Source of the DNA: Bacillota bacterium
GTDB taxonomy: Bacteria; Bacillota; Negativicutes; Sporomusales; UBA7701
Length of the DNA stretch: 64,000 bases
Direction: 5' to 3'
NCBI GenBank assembly: GCA_023415775.1
Contig: JAEZJM010000031.1
Span: 33,511-97,510, forward strand
In this document: piece after piece, positions 8,429 to 15,853 of the stretch
How positions within the stretch are numbered: the first letter of the stretch is position 1
How the letters are laid out: each line of letters starts with the position of its first letter
The notes under the pieces: model-generated
The model's database searches: none
The model's input: the letters and a program-made list of their open reading frames with translations, nothing else
What the model was told of the DNA's origin: nothing
Translations under genes and position numbers: made by a program

Positions 8429-9168
8429 TCCCCTGCCTGGATGTAAAGGACGGGCGGGTAGTCAAAGGCACTAATTTCGTCGGCCTCCGCGACGCCGGCG
8501 ACCCGGTGGAGCTGGCGTCGGTCTACGACCGCGAGATCGCCGACGAGCTGGTTTTCCTTGATATAACCGCCTCGGCCGAGGAACGCGACACGATGGTGGA
8601 CGTGGTCAAAAGGACGGCGGCCCAGGTTTTCATCCCCTTTACCGTCGGCGGCGGCATCCGCACCCTGCAGGACATAAGGACAATGCTGAAGGCAGGCGCC
8701 GACAAGGTGTCGCTCAACACGGCGGCGGTGAAGAACCCGAACATCCTGGCCGAGGGCGCCAAGCGGTTCGGTCGCCAGTGCATCGTGCTGGCGGTCGACG
8801 CCCGTCAGGCGGGGCCGGGCAAGTGGGAGGTCTATGTAAACGGCGGCCGCACCCCGACCGGTATCGATGTACTGGAGTGGATCAAGGAAGGAACCGCCCT
8901 CGGGGCGGGGGAGATCCTTCTTACCAGCATGGACCGTGACGGGACGAAAGACGGCTACGATATCCCCCTGACGCGGGCGGTTTCCGAGGCGGTGGACGTG
9001 CCGGTGATCGCCTCGGGCGGGGCGGGCGAACTGGTCCATTTCTACGATGTGCTTGTGGACGGCAAGGCTGACGCCGTGCTGGCCGCGTCGGTGTTCCACT
9101 ACGGACAGTTCACCGTCCGCCAGGTGAAAGAATATCTCCGCTCGCGCGGTGTGGAGGTCAGGCTATGA
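8410..9168 (+). CDS. hisF: Imidazole glycerol phosphate synthase, cyclase subunit
   Basis: A 252-residue barrel partner of HisH that makes imidazole glycerol phosphate and AICAR. The N-terminus IIPCLDVKDGRVVKG carries the catalytic Asp, and phosphate loops are VGGGIRT and ASGGAG. I chose the GTG at 8410 because GGAGGAGGG lies just before it and the resulting length and N-terminus are normal. The same frame stays open far upstream, but that part is Arg-rich shadow sequence of hisA. It overlaps hisA by 19 bases. Confidence 0.94.
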   Translation: MYTKRIIPCLDVKDGRVVKGTNFVGLRDAGDPVELASVYDREIADELVFLDITASAEERDTMVDVVKRTAAQVFIPFTVGGGIRTLQDIRTMLKAGADKVSLNTAAVKNPNILAEGAKRFGRQCIVLAVDARQAGPGKWEVYVNGGRTPTGIDVLEWIKEGTALGAGEILLTSMDRDGTKDGYDIPLTRAVSEAVDVPVIASGGAGELVHFYDVLVDGKADAVLAASVFHYGQFTVRQVKEYLRSRGVEVRL

Positions 9169-9809
9169 ACACGGACAAGATAAAATTCGATCAGCAGGGC
9201 TTGGTGCCGGCGGTCGTCCAGGATGCCGCCTCGGGCGCGGTGCTGATGCTGGCGTATATGAACGCGGCGTCGCTGGAAAAGACGCTGACCACCGGGGTGA
9301 CCTGGTTCTACAGCCGCAGCCGGCGGGCGCTGTGGCAAAAGGGCGAGACCTCGGGGCATGTGCAGAAGGTGCGCGAGATTTACTACGACTGCGACGGCGA
9401 TACGCTGCTGGTCAAGGTGGATCAGCAGGGCGCCGCGTGCCACGAGGGCACGTTCTCCTGTTTCAGTCGCCGTCTGGACGGGGCCGAGACCGATCGCGAC
9501 ACGTCCGCGGCCGCCGATTATAAGCCGGCGATGATGGTGCTTTACGAGCTCTTCAACGTCATCAACGACCGTAAGGCCAACCCCAAGGAGGGGTCCTACA
9601 CCTCCTATCTGTTCGATAAAGGGCGGGACAAAATCCTCAAGAAGGTGGGCGAGGAGGCGGCGGAGACGATCATCGCCTCGAAGAACGACGACAAGCAGGA
9701 AATCCTTTACGAAATGGCCGACCTGTGGTATCACTGCCTGGTGCTGCTGGCCCACCACAACATCACGCCGACGGAACTCCTCGACGAGCTCAAGAGCCGG
9801 CGGAAATGA
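9165..9809 (+). CDS. hisIE: Bifunctional phosphoribosyl-AMP cyclohydrolase / phosphoribosyl-ATP pyrophosphatase
   Basis: A 214-residue fusion for the second and third steps of the pathway. Residues 1-110 are the HisI zinc cyclohydrolase, with YYDCDGDTLLVKV and the Cys ligands in GAACHEGTFSCF. Residues 120-214 are the HisE helical pyrophosphatase, with KVGEEAAETIIA and EMADLWYH. It overlaps hisF by four bases and is the last gene of the operon before a terminator. Confidence 0.95.
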   Translation: MNTDKIKFDQQGLVPAVVQDAASGAVLMLAYMNAASLEKTLTTGVTWFYSRSRRALWQKGETSGHVQKVREIYYDCDGDTLLVKVDQQGAACHEGTFSCFSRRLDGAETDRDTSAAADYKPAMMVLYELFNVINDRKANPKEGSYTSYLFDKGRDKILKKVGEEAAETIIASKNDDKQEILYEMADLWYHCLVLLAHHNITPTELLDELKSRRK

Positions 9810-9812
9810 AAC

Positions 9813-9862
9813 GAGGCCGTTTATAAAGCCCGGCAGGGCTCTATAAACGGCCTCAAGATTTT
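9813..9862 (+). terminator. Terminator of the his operon
   Basis: GAGGCCGTTTATA (9813-9825) pairs with its complement at 9842-9854. An inner AGCCC/GGGCT stem extends it, and TTTTT follows shortly after. Confidence 0.85.
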
Positions 9863-9870
9863 TCGGGGTG

Positions 9871-10002
9871 TCACAGGCGCTGTTCGTATTCTTTCTCCAG
9901 TTCGTCCCACCGATCGAAGAAGTTGTACTGGAAGCGGCCGGGGTGGAAAGGGTCGAGCAAGTCGGACTGGCCGGTTATCTGGGGGAAATTGATTTTTTCC
10001 AC
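9871..10002 (-). CDS. Small acidic-aromatic protein, 43 residues
   Basis: A short gene with a GTG start at 10002 and GGGAGGG (10009-10015) 6 bases upstream, encoding 43 residues. It begins MEKINFPQITGQSD, continues with an aromatic segment (RFQYNFFDRWDE) and ends in a charged helix. No signal peptide, membrane span or cysteine is present. It begins 36 bases after the mug stop on the same strand, so it is probably co-transcribed. I do not recognise the family. The strong ribosome site and spacing argue that it is real. Confidence 0.6.
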   Translation of the reverse strand: MEKINFPQITGQSDLLDPFHPGRFQYNFFDRWDELEKEYEQRL

Positions 10003-10038
10003 GTCTTTCCCTCCCGTGAAGCGTATTTACGTTAGTGT

Positions 10039-10569
10039 TTACCCGGCAGGGATCGGACTATCCGGCGACGAGGCCAGGAAGCTTAACTCCTTATAATGGC
10101 GAAGCTGGTCGCCGAAAGACATCCTGTTGAGGCCGCTGGGGTTGGGCACGACGAAGTCGAGTACCTCAGGCACGACCCTGCCGTGCTGGAGACCGCAGAC
10201 GACGTCCTTGAGGACGGCGAACTCGCGGTAGACGCCGATGCCGGCGTAGCAGGCGATCCGCGGCCGGTAGCGGGCGAGCTTGTCGATGAGCGCCAGACGG
10301 CCCAGGCGGTATTCCTCGCGGGTTATTTCCGCCGCGGCTTTTGTCGGGCGGGGCACGATGTTGGTGATGCCGAGGCCGAGGGAGAGCAGCGCTTCGTCCT
10401 CCTCCGGCCTGAGCTGCCGGGGGGTAAGGCCGGAGGCGTGCAGCAGTTTCCAGAAGCGGTTGGAGTGGCCGGCGAAGTGGCGCCCGATCTCGGCGGAACG
10501 GATGCCGGGGTTGAAGCCGATGAACAGGACGGTGAGGCCGGGGCGGATGATGTCGCGGACTTCTTGCAC
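10039..10569 (-). CDS. mug: G/U mismatch-specific uracil-DNA glycosylase (Mug family)
   Basis: A 176-residue family-2 uracil-DNA glycosylase that removes uracil or thymine from G mismatches. Motif 1 is GFNPGIRSAEIGRHFAG, with the family Asn that orients the water, and motif 2 is VVPNPSGLNRMSF. The GTG at 10569 is chosen because AAGGAG lies 8 bases before it. The open frame continues upstream but would run across the ribosome site of the divergent gene. The 43-residue gene at 9871 follows. Confidence 0.9.
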   Translation of the reverse strand: MQEVRDIIRPGLTVLFIGFNPGIRSAEIGRHFAGHSNRFWKLLHASGLTPRQLRPEEDEALLSLGLGITNIVPRPTKAAAEITREEYRLGRLALIDKLARYRPRIACYAGIGVYREFAVLKDVVCGLQHGRVVPEVLDFVVPNPSGLNRMSFGDQLRHYKELSFLASSPDSPIPAG

Positions 10570-10666
10570 TCGATCATCTCCTTGGCAGGATTGGCGCGTG
10601 CCGGGCGGGAATTTATCCGGTAACGGCGGCTCCGCTATGAGCGGGCCGCAAAAGGAGGCGTATTTT

Positions 10667-11497
10667 ATGAACGGCCAGGTAGTCGTCAGCGTATCCGCAG
10701 CCAAGCGGCTGATCGCCCTTGCGGTTTATGGGATGCCTGAGGTGCTGGCGGCAAGGGAACGGGGGAAGCTTGTACTGAAGGCGGGGACTACCGTAGCCGC
10801 GCTGGCCGAGCTCTTCGGCGTGGCGCCGCTCCGCATCGGCGGGCGGATCACCCCGGACGGGGCGAGGACCGCGAAAGTGTTGGTGGAGGCGCCGCATTAC
10901 GTGCTGGTCGAGGGCGGCCGGTGGCGGTGTATAGACCACTGCCTGGACGAGGAACTGGCGGCGATGGGGCCGGACGATGTGTTCGTCACCGGCGCCAACG
11001 CCCTGGATATGTATGGTACGGCCGGACTGATGGCCGGGCTTGCCGGCGGCGGCGCGGTCGGCAAGGCGTTGAGCATGATTTGTTCGGAAGGGATACGGAC
11101 GATAATCGCCGTCGGGCTGGAGAAGCTAATACCGGGATCGATAGCCGATGTCAGCCGCAAGGCTGGCCGCAGGCGGATCGACCGTTCGATGGGGATGGCT
11201 GTGGGCCTGCTGCCGCTGTTCGGCAGGGTGGTGACCGAGCGGGATGCGCTGGAAATGCTGACCGGCGCGGCGGTGACGGTGATCGGCGCCGGGGGGCTGG
11301 GCGGCGCGGAGGGGGCGACGACGATGCTGGTGGAGGGAACGGGTGAACAGGTGGATAGAGCTTTCGACCTGGTCAAGGCCCAGGCGGACCGGTCGACGGC
11401 CGGCGCTGCCGAGAGCCTCGTGTCCTGCGGCGAAGGCGGCTATTATTGCGCCAGGCACGCCGGCTGCATCTACCGTCGGGGGCAGGGCGATGAATGA
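10667..11497 (+). CDS. Unassigned soluble protein with a C-terminal Cys cluster
   Basis: A 276-residue protein that I do not recognise. No membrane span or signal is evident. The centre is glycine-rich (MAGLAGGGAVGKALS, VIGAGGLGGAEGATTML), and the last 30 residues hold three cysteines and a His in CGEGGYYCARHAGCIYRRG, which could bind a metal or cluster (inference). The start at 10667 follows AAAGGAGG by 7 bases. It overlaps the next gene, a membrane protein, by 8 bases, so the two products are probably made together and may form one system. The divergent mug gene is unlikely to be related. Confidence 0.7.
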   Translation: MNGQVVVSVSAAKRLIALAVYGMPEVLAARERGKLVLKAGTTVAALAELFGVAPLRIGGRITPDGARTAKVLVEAPHYVLVEGGRWRCIDHCLDEELAAMGPDDVFVTGANALDMYGTAGLMAGLAGGGAVGKALSMICSEGIRTIIAVGLEKLIPGSIADVSRKAGRRRIDRSMGMAVGLLPLFGRVVTERDALEMLTGAAVTVIGAGGLGGAEGATTMLVEGTGEQVDRAFDLVKAQADRSTAGAAESLVSCGEGGYYCARHAGCIYRRGQGDE

Positions 11498-12440
11498 ACT
11501 GGTTGTCGCCGGGTGGGCGACGGCGGATATAATGAAGAGCGTGCTGCCGTCCCTGTATATCGGCTTGTTTTTCGCCGGTTTGTTCGCCAATCGCGGCGGC
11601 GTAATAGGCGGCCGGCGGCTGCTGCCCGCGGTGGCCCGGCTGACCGGACTGCCTCCCGCCTGCGCATTGTCTGTGGTGCTGGCGGCCGGCGACCGGACCG
11701 CGGGCATGGCGGCGGTGGCGCTGGCGAAGGAGCGGGCGGGGCTGTCGGACGGGGAGGTGATCGCCGCCAATCTGGTGGCGAAGGCGCCGTCGGTGGTGCA
11801 GTTTTTCGTTTTCTCTTTTATTCCCATCATGGCGGCGCTTTATCCGCCGGGGGTGGCAGTAAGGTTCCTCGCTGTCTACTTCGCGGCTTTCGTGATCATT
11901 TCGCTGACCGGGGTTGTTTACGCCCGCCTGCTAAGCGGCGGACGGCCGGGCAATTGCCCGGTGCCGGCGGATAAGCCAGTGATGGGCTGGCCGGCCGCGG
12001 TGCGGGCGGCGGTGGCGGGAAGCTGGCGGCCGTTCGTGAGTATGGCCGCCTGGATGGTAGCTATGTCGTACGTGGCGATGCTTTTTATTAAGACCGGCTA
12101 CCTGCAGCGGCTGACCGATTATCTGCCGCTCCTCGCCAGCTTGGGGCTGGACGCCGGCCTGCTGCCCCTCGCCGGCGCCGGGCTTGTCAGCATGATCGGC
12201 GGTGTCGCGGCCGTGGGGGCGGCGCTCCGCGACGGAGCGGTGTCGGCGGCGGCGGTTGTGCCGCTTCTGCTGACTGTTTCTCTGCTGCATAATTTTTACG
12301 ATTTGTTCGCTTCTTCCCTGCCCCGGGCGATAGGCGTTTACGGCCGGCGGCTGGGAGTGAGGGTGGCGGCGGCCGGCTTCGCGGTTACCCAGACGGTGAT
12401 GCTGCTGATACTGGTGCTGACAATTAAGGGCATTGTATGA
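11490..12440 (+). CDS. Multi-pass membrane protein resembling nucleoside-recognition (Gate) proteins
   Basis: A 316-residue integral membrane protein with about eight to nine hydrophobic segments. Conserved-looking polar glycine motifs include LPPACALSVVLAAGDRTAG, NLVAKAPSVVQFF and GLVSMIGGVAAVGAAL, and LLHNFYDLF comes late. This resembles the Gate/nucleoside-recognition fold used in spore-maturation and transport proteins, but the match is by eye and moderate. It starts inside the end of the preceding gene and ends at a terminator. The transported substrate, if any, is unknown. Confidence 0.65.
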   Translation: MNELVVAGWATADIMKSVLPSLYIGLFFAGLFANRGGVIGGRRLLPAVARLTGLPPACALSVVLAAGDRTAGMAAVALAKERAGLSDGEVIAANLVAKAPSVVQFFVFSFIPIMAALYPPGVAVRFLAVYFAAFVIISLTGVVYARLLSGGRPGNCPVPADKPVMGWPAAVRAAVAGSWRPFVSMAAWMVAMSYVAMLFIKTGYLQRLTDYLPLLASLGLDAGLLPLAGAGLVSMIGGVAAVGAALRDGAVSAAAVVPLLLTVSLLHNFYDLFASSLPRAIGVYGRRLGVRVAAAGFAVTQTVMLLILVLTIKGIV

Positions 12441-12443
12441 ATG

Positions 12444-12476
12444 AACCCTTGCCAGGAGGCAAGGGTTTTATCGTTT
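12444..12476 (+). terminator. Intrinsic terminator of the two-gene unit
   Basis: AACCCTTGCC (12444-12453) pairs with GGCAAGGGTT (12458-12467) across an AGGA loop, followed by a T-rich run. It works for the plus strand, and its tail overlaps the end of the convergent EamA gene. Confidence 0.8.
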
Positions 12477-13358
12477 TTCACCGGCTTCTTGTTTGCCGCG
12501 CGACAGCACCACCATGGTTGCGCCGGCGAGCACGGCGACCCCGCCGGCCAACTGAAGGGCGGTGAAGCGGTCGCCGAACAGGAGGGCGGAGAAGGCAAAG
12601 GTGAGGAGCGGTTCGAGCATGCTGAGGATGGAGGAGCGGGTGGGACCGATGAGCTCCAGGCCGCGGAAGAGGGTGAGCATGGCCATGATGGTGGCGAAGG
12701 CGACGATGCCGGCCACCGCCAGCCAGGCGGTGGGGGAGAGGGCGAAGTTCAGCGCCCCGCCGGCCGTGCCGGCGGTCAGCAGAGAAAGGGCGGCGAAGCT
12801 GGCGACGAAGGCGGTGGTGACGGTCGGCGACAACTCCCTGACCACTCTGGTGCCGAGCACGAGGTAAACGGAATATACCACAGCCGCCCCGAGAGCCATA
12901 AGGATGCCGGTGACGTCGACCGTCGACGGGGAGGCGCCGAGGACGAAGACCAGTCCCGTCATTGCAAAGGTGATGGCCAACATGTTGCCGCGGGTGAGTT
13001 TTTCCTTGTCGACGATGCTGGCGAGAATGGCGACGATTATCGGAAAGGTGTAGAGCAACAGGGAGGTGAGGGAAGCGGGGATGTAGCGCAGTGACCCAAA
13101 GAAGAGGGAGGACTGGGCGGAGTAAAGGACGCCGCCGAGCGCGAACAGCAGGGCGAGCTGACGGCGCGATACCGCGATAGTCTGCTTTTTCAGGGCGAGG
13201 TACGCAAACAAAAAGAGGGCGGCGAAAGAAAAGCGCAGGAAGAGGATAGTGAGGACGTTGGCGTCTTCGCGGTACGCGAAGATGGCGAAGATGGGCAGCA
13301 GGCTGAAGCCCAGGGCGGAGAGGAATACGAGGGCGACGCCTTTGTAGTACTGGTTCAA
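12468..13358 (-). CDS. EamA/DMT-family transporter
   Basis: A 296-residue drug/metabolite transporter with ten predicted membrane helices in two EamA repeats (about residues 5-138 and 150-285). The second repeat ends with LLFGDRFTALQLAGGVAVLAG. Such proteins export amino acids, nucleosides or other small metabolites; the substrate is unknown. The start is TTG at 13358 behind a clear AGGAGG. It is the last gene of a three-gene minus-strand unit with an Lrp regulator and an iron-sulfur protein, which hints at amino-acid export under Lrp control (inference). Confidence 0.85.
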   Translation of the reverse strand: MNQYYKGVALVFLSALGFSLLPIFAIFAYREDANVLTILFLRFSFAALFLFAYLALKKQTIAVSRRQLALLFALGGVLYSAQSSLFFGSLRYIPASLTSLLLYTFPIIVAILASIVDKEKLTRGNMLAITFAMTGLVFVLGASPSTVDVTGILMALGAAVVYSVYLVLGTRVVRELSPTVTTAFVASFAALSLLTAGTAGGALNFALSPTAWLAVAGIVAFATIMAMLTLFRGLELIGPTRSSILSMLEPLLTFAFSALLFGDRFTALQLAGGVAVLAGATMVVLSRGKQEAGEKR

Positions 13359-13371
13359 AACCTGGCCTCCT

Positions 13372-14469
13372 TTAAAATTTACCTCGCTGCTCCGCTATCC
13401 GTTTCATCTGCTCCAGCTTATCCCTTGGCGGGATGCGGATCAGGTCGCGGCGGACAAGGGTTATCGCCCCTTGCGGGCAGCTTTTGATACACGCGCCGCA
13501 GCCCAGGCAGCGACCGGATTCGATGGCGGCGGTCGGCTCCGCGGCCGTTATCGCCCTGACGTGGCAGCGCCGGGCGCAAAGACCGCAGGCGGAGCATTTC
13601 GCGGCGTCGATGCAAGCGACGAAATTGCTGGGGTGGACGGATAGGATGCCCTGCTCGTTGATGGTGCGGAGCACGCCGCAGCAACAGCCGCAGCAGTGAC
13701 AGACGAAGGCGGGCCGGTTGGCGACATTGTCGGCGAGGTGGACGAGACCGAGGGCTTCAGTTCGGTCGAGGACGCGCAGCAGTTCGTCGACACCGGCCGG
13801 GCGGGCAAAGCCGCGCCGGATGAGCCATTCGGCGGCGGGGCCAAGCGAGGTGCAGACATCGTCGACCGGGGCGCTGCAGGCGGTGCCGCGGTGGTGGGCC
13901 TGGTGGCGGCAGTAGCACATCGACAGGGCCCCTGAGCCGGCGGCGCGGATCATCGCCGACGCTTTCTCGTAGTCGAGCACTTCGGTGGTGACGTCGGCCG
14001 GCATCGCGCTCTCGTAGGACCAGGTCTGGAATATCTTGGTGTCGGCGCCGAAGAACTCCTCGGCGACGCCCCGTTCGTGGTGGTAGCGCTCGAATAGCCC
14101 GGCAAGTTCCCCCAGGGGCAGAGGGCCGCCGGTGCGCATGAAGGTGTATTCGAAGAAGCCGACGACCAGGGGCGAGAGGGAGTAGAGCACTTTGTCACGG
14201 CGCGGTATATCGACGACGAGTCCCTTGGACGCCATGGTTTCGAGGAGGGGTGCGAGCTCTGTTTCCGGAAGGCCGGTCAGGGCTGCCAGTTTGTCGATGG
14301 TGGTGAACCCCTGCGGAAACTGGCTGCCGACAACCGCCTCTTTTTCGGTGTACATGATGTGGAGGATGTGCATGAGGGTTTCGTTATAAGGCGCGCCGAC
14401 AGGGTTTTTGTCCAGTCGGGCGGCGAGCGCCAGAAAAACGTCGAACTTGCCGTTTCCCAGATGGCCCAT
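13372..14469 (-). CDS. Iron-sulfur protein with two ferredoxin-type [4Fe-4S] motifs
   Basis: A 365-residue protein. The first 110 residues look like a winged-helix region (TTIDKLAALTGLPETELAPLL). The middle holds scattered Cys/His including MCYCRHQAHH, and a very Cys-dense CHCCGCCCG lies near residue 268. The C-terminal part carries CSACGLCARRCHV and CLGCGACIKSCP, two classical 4Fe-4S motifs (the first with His after the last Cys). It is probably a redox or sensor protein, with no assigned partner. AAAGGAGGTGG precedes the ATG. It lies between the Lrp gene (gap 14 bases) and the EamA gene (gap 13 bases). Confidence 0.8.
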   Translation of the reverse strand: MGHLGNGKFDVFLALAARLDKNPVGAPYNETLMHILHIMYTEKEAVVGSQFPQGFTTIDKLAALTGLPETELAPLLETMASKGLVVDIPRRDKVLYSLSPLVVGFFEYTFMRTGGPLPLGELAGLFERYHHERGVAEEFFGADTKIFQTWSYESAMPADVTTEVLDYEKASAMIRAAGSGALSMCYCRHQAHHRGTACSAPVDDVCTSLGPAAEWLIRRGFARPAGVDELLRVLDRTEALGLVHLADNVANRPAFVCHCCGCCCGVLRTINEQGILSVHPSNFVACIDAAKCSACGLCARRCHVRAITAAEPTAAIESGRCLGCGACIKSCPQGAITLVRRDLIRIPPRDKLEQMKRIAEQRGKF

Positions 14470-14483
14470 TTGGCCACCTCCTT

Positions 14484-14897
14484 TTATTTTATGCGGCCGA
14501 TGGAAAGGTGGAGGCGGTAGTTGCCGTGGCGGAGGATTTTCTCCAGCAGGGTGTTGAGGTCTTCATGGGAGGCGAGGTCGGCCTGCAGCCAGTAGCAGCC
14601 GTCGCCGCTCACCCGGTGGGCGGCGGTGATGGACTGTTCGCCTTCGAGGAAGCGGTGGAAGGCGCCGTGGTCGGCGCTGGCCATGAATACGGTGATGAAG
14701 GCTGTAAGCGGCTTGCCGATTTTGGCCGCGTCGACGCTGGCGGAATAACCGGTGATGACGCCCGCTTCTTCCAGGGCCTTGACCCGTGCGGCGACTGCCT
14801 GGCCGGTGAGGTGGACGGTCACGCCGATATCTTTCCATTGGCGGCGGGAGTTTTCCTGAAGAAGCCTGATGATGGCAAGATCGGTTTCGTCAATCAT
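14484..14897 (-). CDS. Lrp/AsnC family transcription regulator
   Basis: A 137-residue Lrp/AsnC regulator with an N-terminal winged helix (residues 1-60; ETDLAIIRLLQENSRRQWKD, then the recognition helix in VHLTGQAVAARVKALEEAG) and a C-terminal RAM/ACT-like domain that usually binds an amino acid. AAAGGA precedes the ATG. As first gene of the unit with the 4Fe-4S protein and the EamA exporter, it probably controls that unit. Confidence 0.9.
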   Translation of the reverse strand: MIDETDLAIIRLLQENSRRQWKDIGVTVHLTGQAVAARVKALEEAGVITGYSASVDAAKIGKPLTAFITVFMASADHGAFHRFLEGEQSITAAHRVSGDGCYWLQADLASHEDLNTLLEKILRHGNYRLHLSIGRIK

Positions 14898-15013
14898 GCA
14901 GCCAAATCCTTTCCCGGCGTAATCAAATCAAGGCCAAATCTTTCACCGCGCTATCGTTTTTTGGCGCGGCGTTGTTTACAATAGAGCTAGAGACTGATTG
15001 GGAGGCTGATGAT

Positions 15014-15766
15014 GTGGAAATACGCCTGATGAGGCATGCGACATTTTTTCTGACCGTAGGCGGGGTTAGGCTGCTCGTCGACCCGGTCCTCAGCCCGGCC
15101 GGGGCTATGTCACCTATTGACAATTCCCCGAACCCCCTCCGGAATCCTCTTGTCGGGCTGCCGATAAATGAAAGCGAATTGGCTGCGGTGGACGGCATAT
15201 TGTGCACCCATACCCACCGTGACCATTTCGACGCTGCGGCGGCCGAACGGCTGCCCAAGGAATTGCCGGTGTTCTGCCAGCCGGCCGACGAGGCCAAGCT
15301 GCACGGATTCGGTTTTTCGCAGGTGACCGCCGTCCATGACAAGGCCGAGTGGCGGGGCGTATCCCTGGTCAGGACCGGCGGCCGGCACGGCAGCGGCGAA
15401 ATGGCCGAGAAGATGGGGCCGGTTTCGGGCTATGTGCTCCGCAGTTCCGGCGAACCCGTGCTCTACATCGCCGGCGACACTGTATGGTGCCCGGAGGTGG
15501 CCGCGGCGCTGGAAGAGCACCGGCCGGACGTGATCGTGCTGTTTGCCGGGGCGGCGCAGTTCCTCAGCGGCGGGCCGATAACGATGGACACCGCCGACAT
15601 CGCGGCTGTGTGCGCGGCGGCCCCTGCGGCGCGGGTGGTTGTGGTTCATATGGAGGCCTTCAACCATTGCCTGCTCACCCGGCCCCTCCTGCAGACCTTC
15701 CTTGACCGCGAAGGACTAGCGGGGCGGGTGACGGTGCCGGCAGACGGCGAAACGGCGAAACTGTAA
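15014..15766 (+). CDS. Metallo-beta-lactamase-fold hydrolase, UlaG-like
   Basis: A 250-residue MBL-fold protein. The metal-binding motif THTHRDHFD lies near residue 62, with further ligands suggested by GGRHGSG, the Asp in YIAGDTVWCPE and a late His in VHMEAFNH. It begins IRLMRHATFFLTVGG, the usual start of UlaG/YtnP-like lactonase-type hydrolases. The substrate is unknown. I chose the GTG at 15014 because GGAGG lies 8 bases upstream; a TTG at 14972 in the same frame has no ribosome site. Confidence 0.85.
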   Translation: MEIRLMRHATFFLTVGGVRLLVDPVLSPAGAMSPIDNSPNPLRNPLVGLPINESELAAVDGILCTHTHRDHFDAAAAERLPKELPVFCQPADEAKLHGFGFSQVTAVHDKAEWRGVSLVRTGGRHGSGEMAEKMGPVSGYVLRSSGEPVLYIAGDTVWCPEVAAALEEHRPDVIVLFAGAAQFLSGGPITMDTADIAAVCAAAPAARVVVVHMEAFNHCLLTRPLLQTFLDREGLAGRVTVPADGETAKL

Positions 15767-15789
15767 AAGGATTCTGGTTGAATCGGGAG

Positions 15790-15825
15790 AATACCTGACT
15801 TATAATTAAGCCAGGTATTTTTTTG
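15790..15825 (+). terminator. Intrinsic terminator
   Basis: AATACCTG (15790-15797) with an inner CTTA pairs with TAAG and CAGGTATT (ending 15819), followed by TTTTTT. It ends the metallo-hydrolase transcript. Confidence 0.85.
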
Positions 15826-15853
15826 TTTGCCATAATAGTTTCACAGGAGACGA

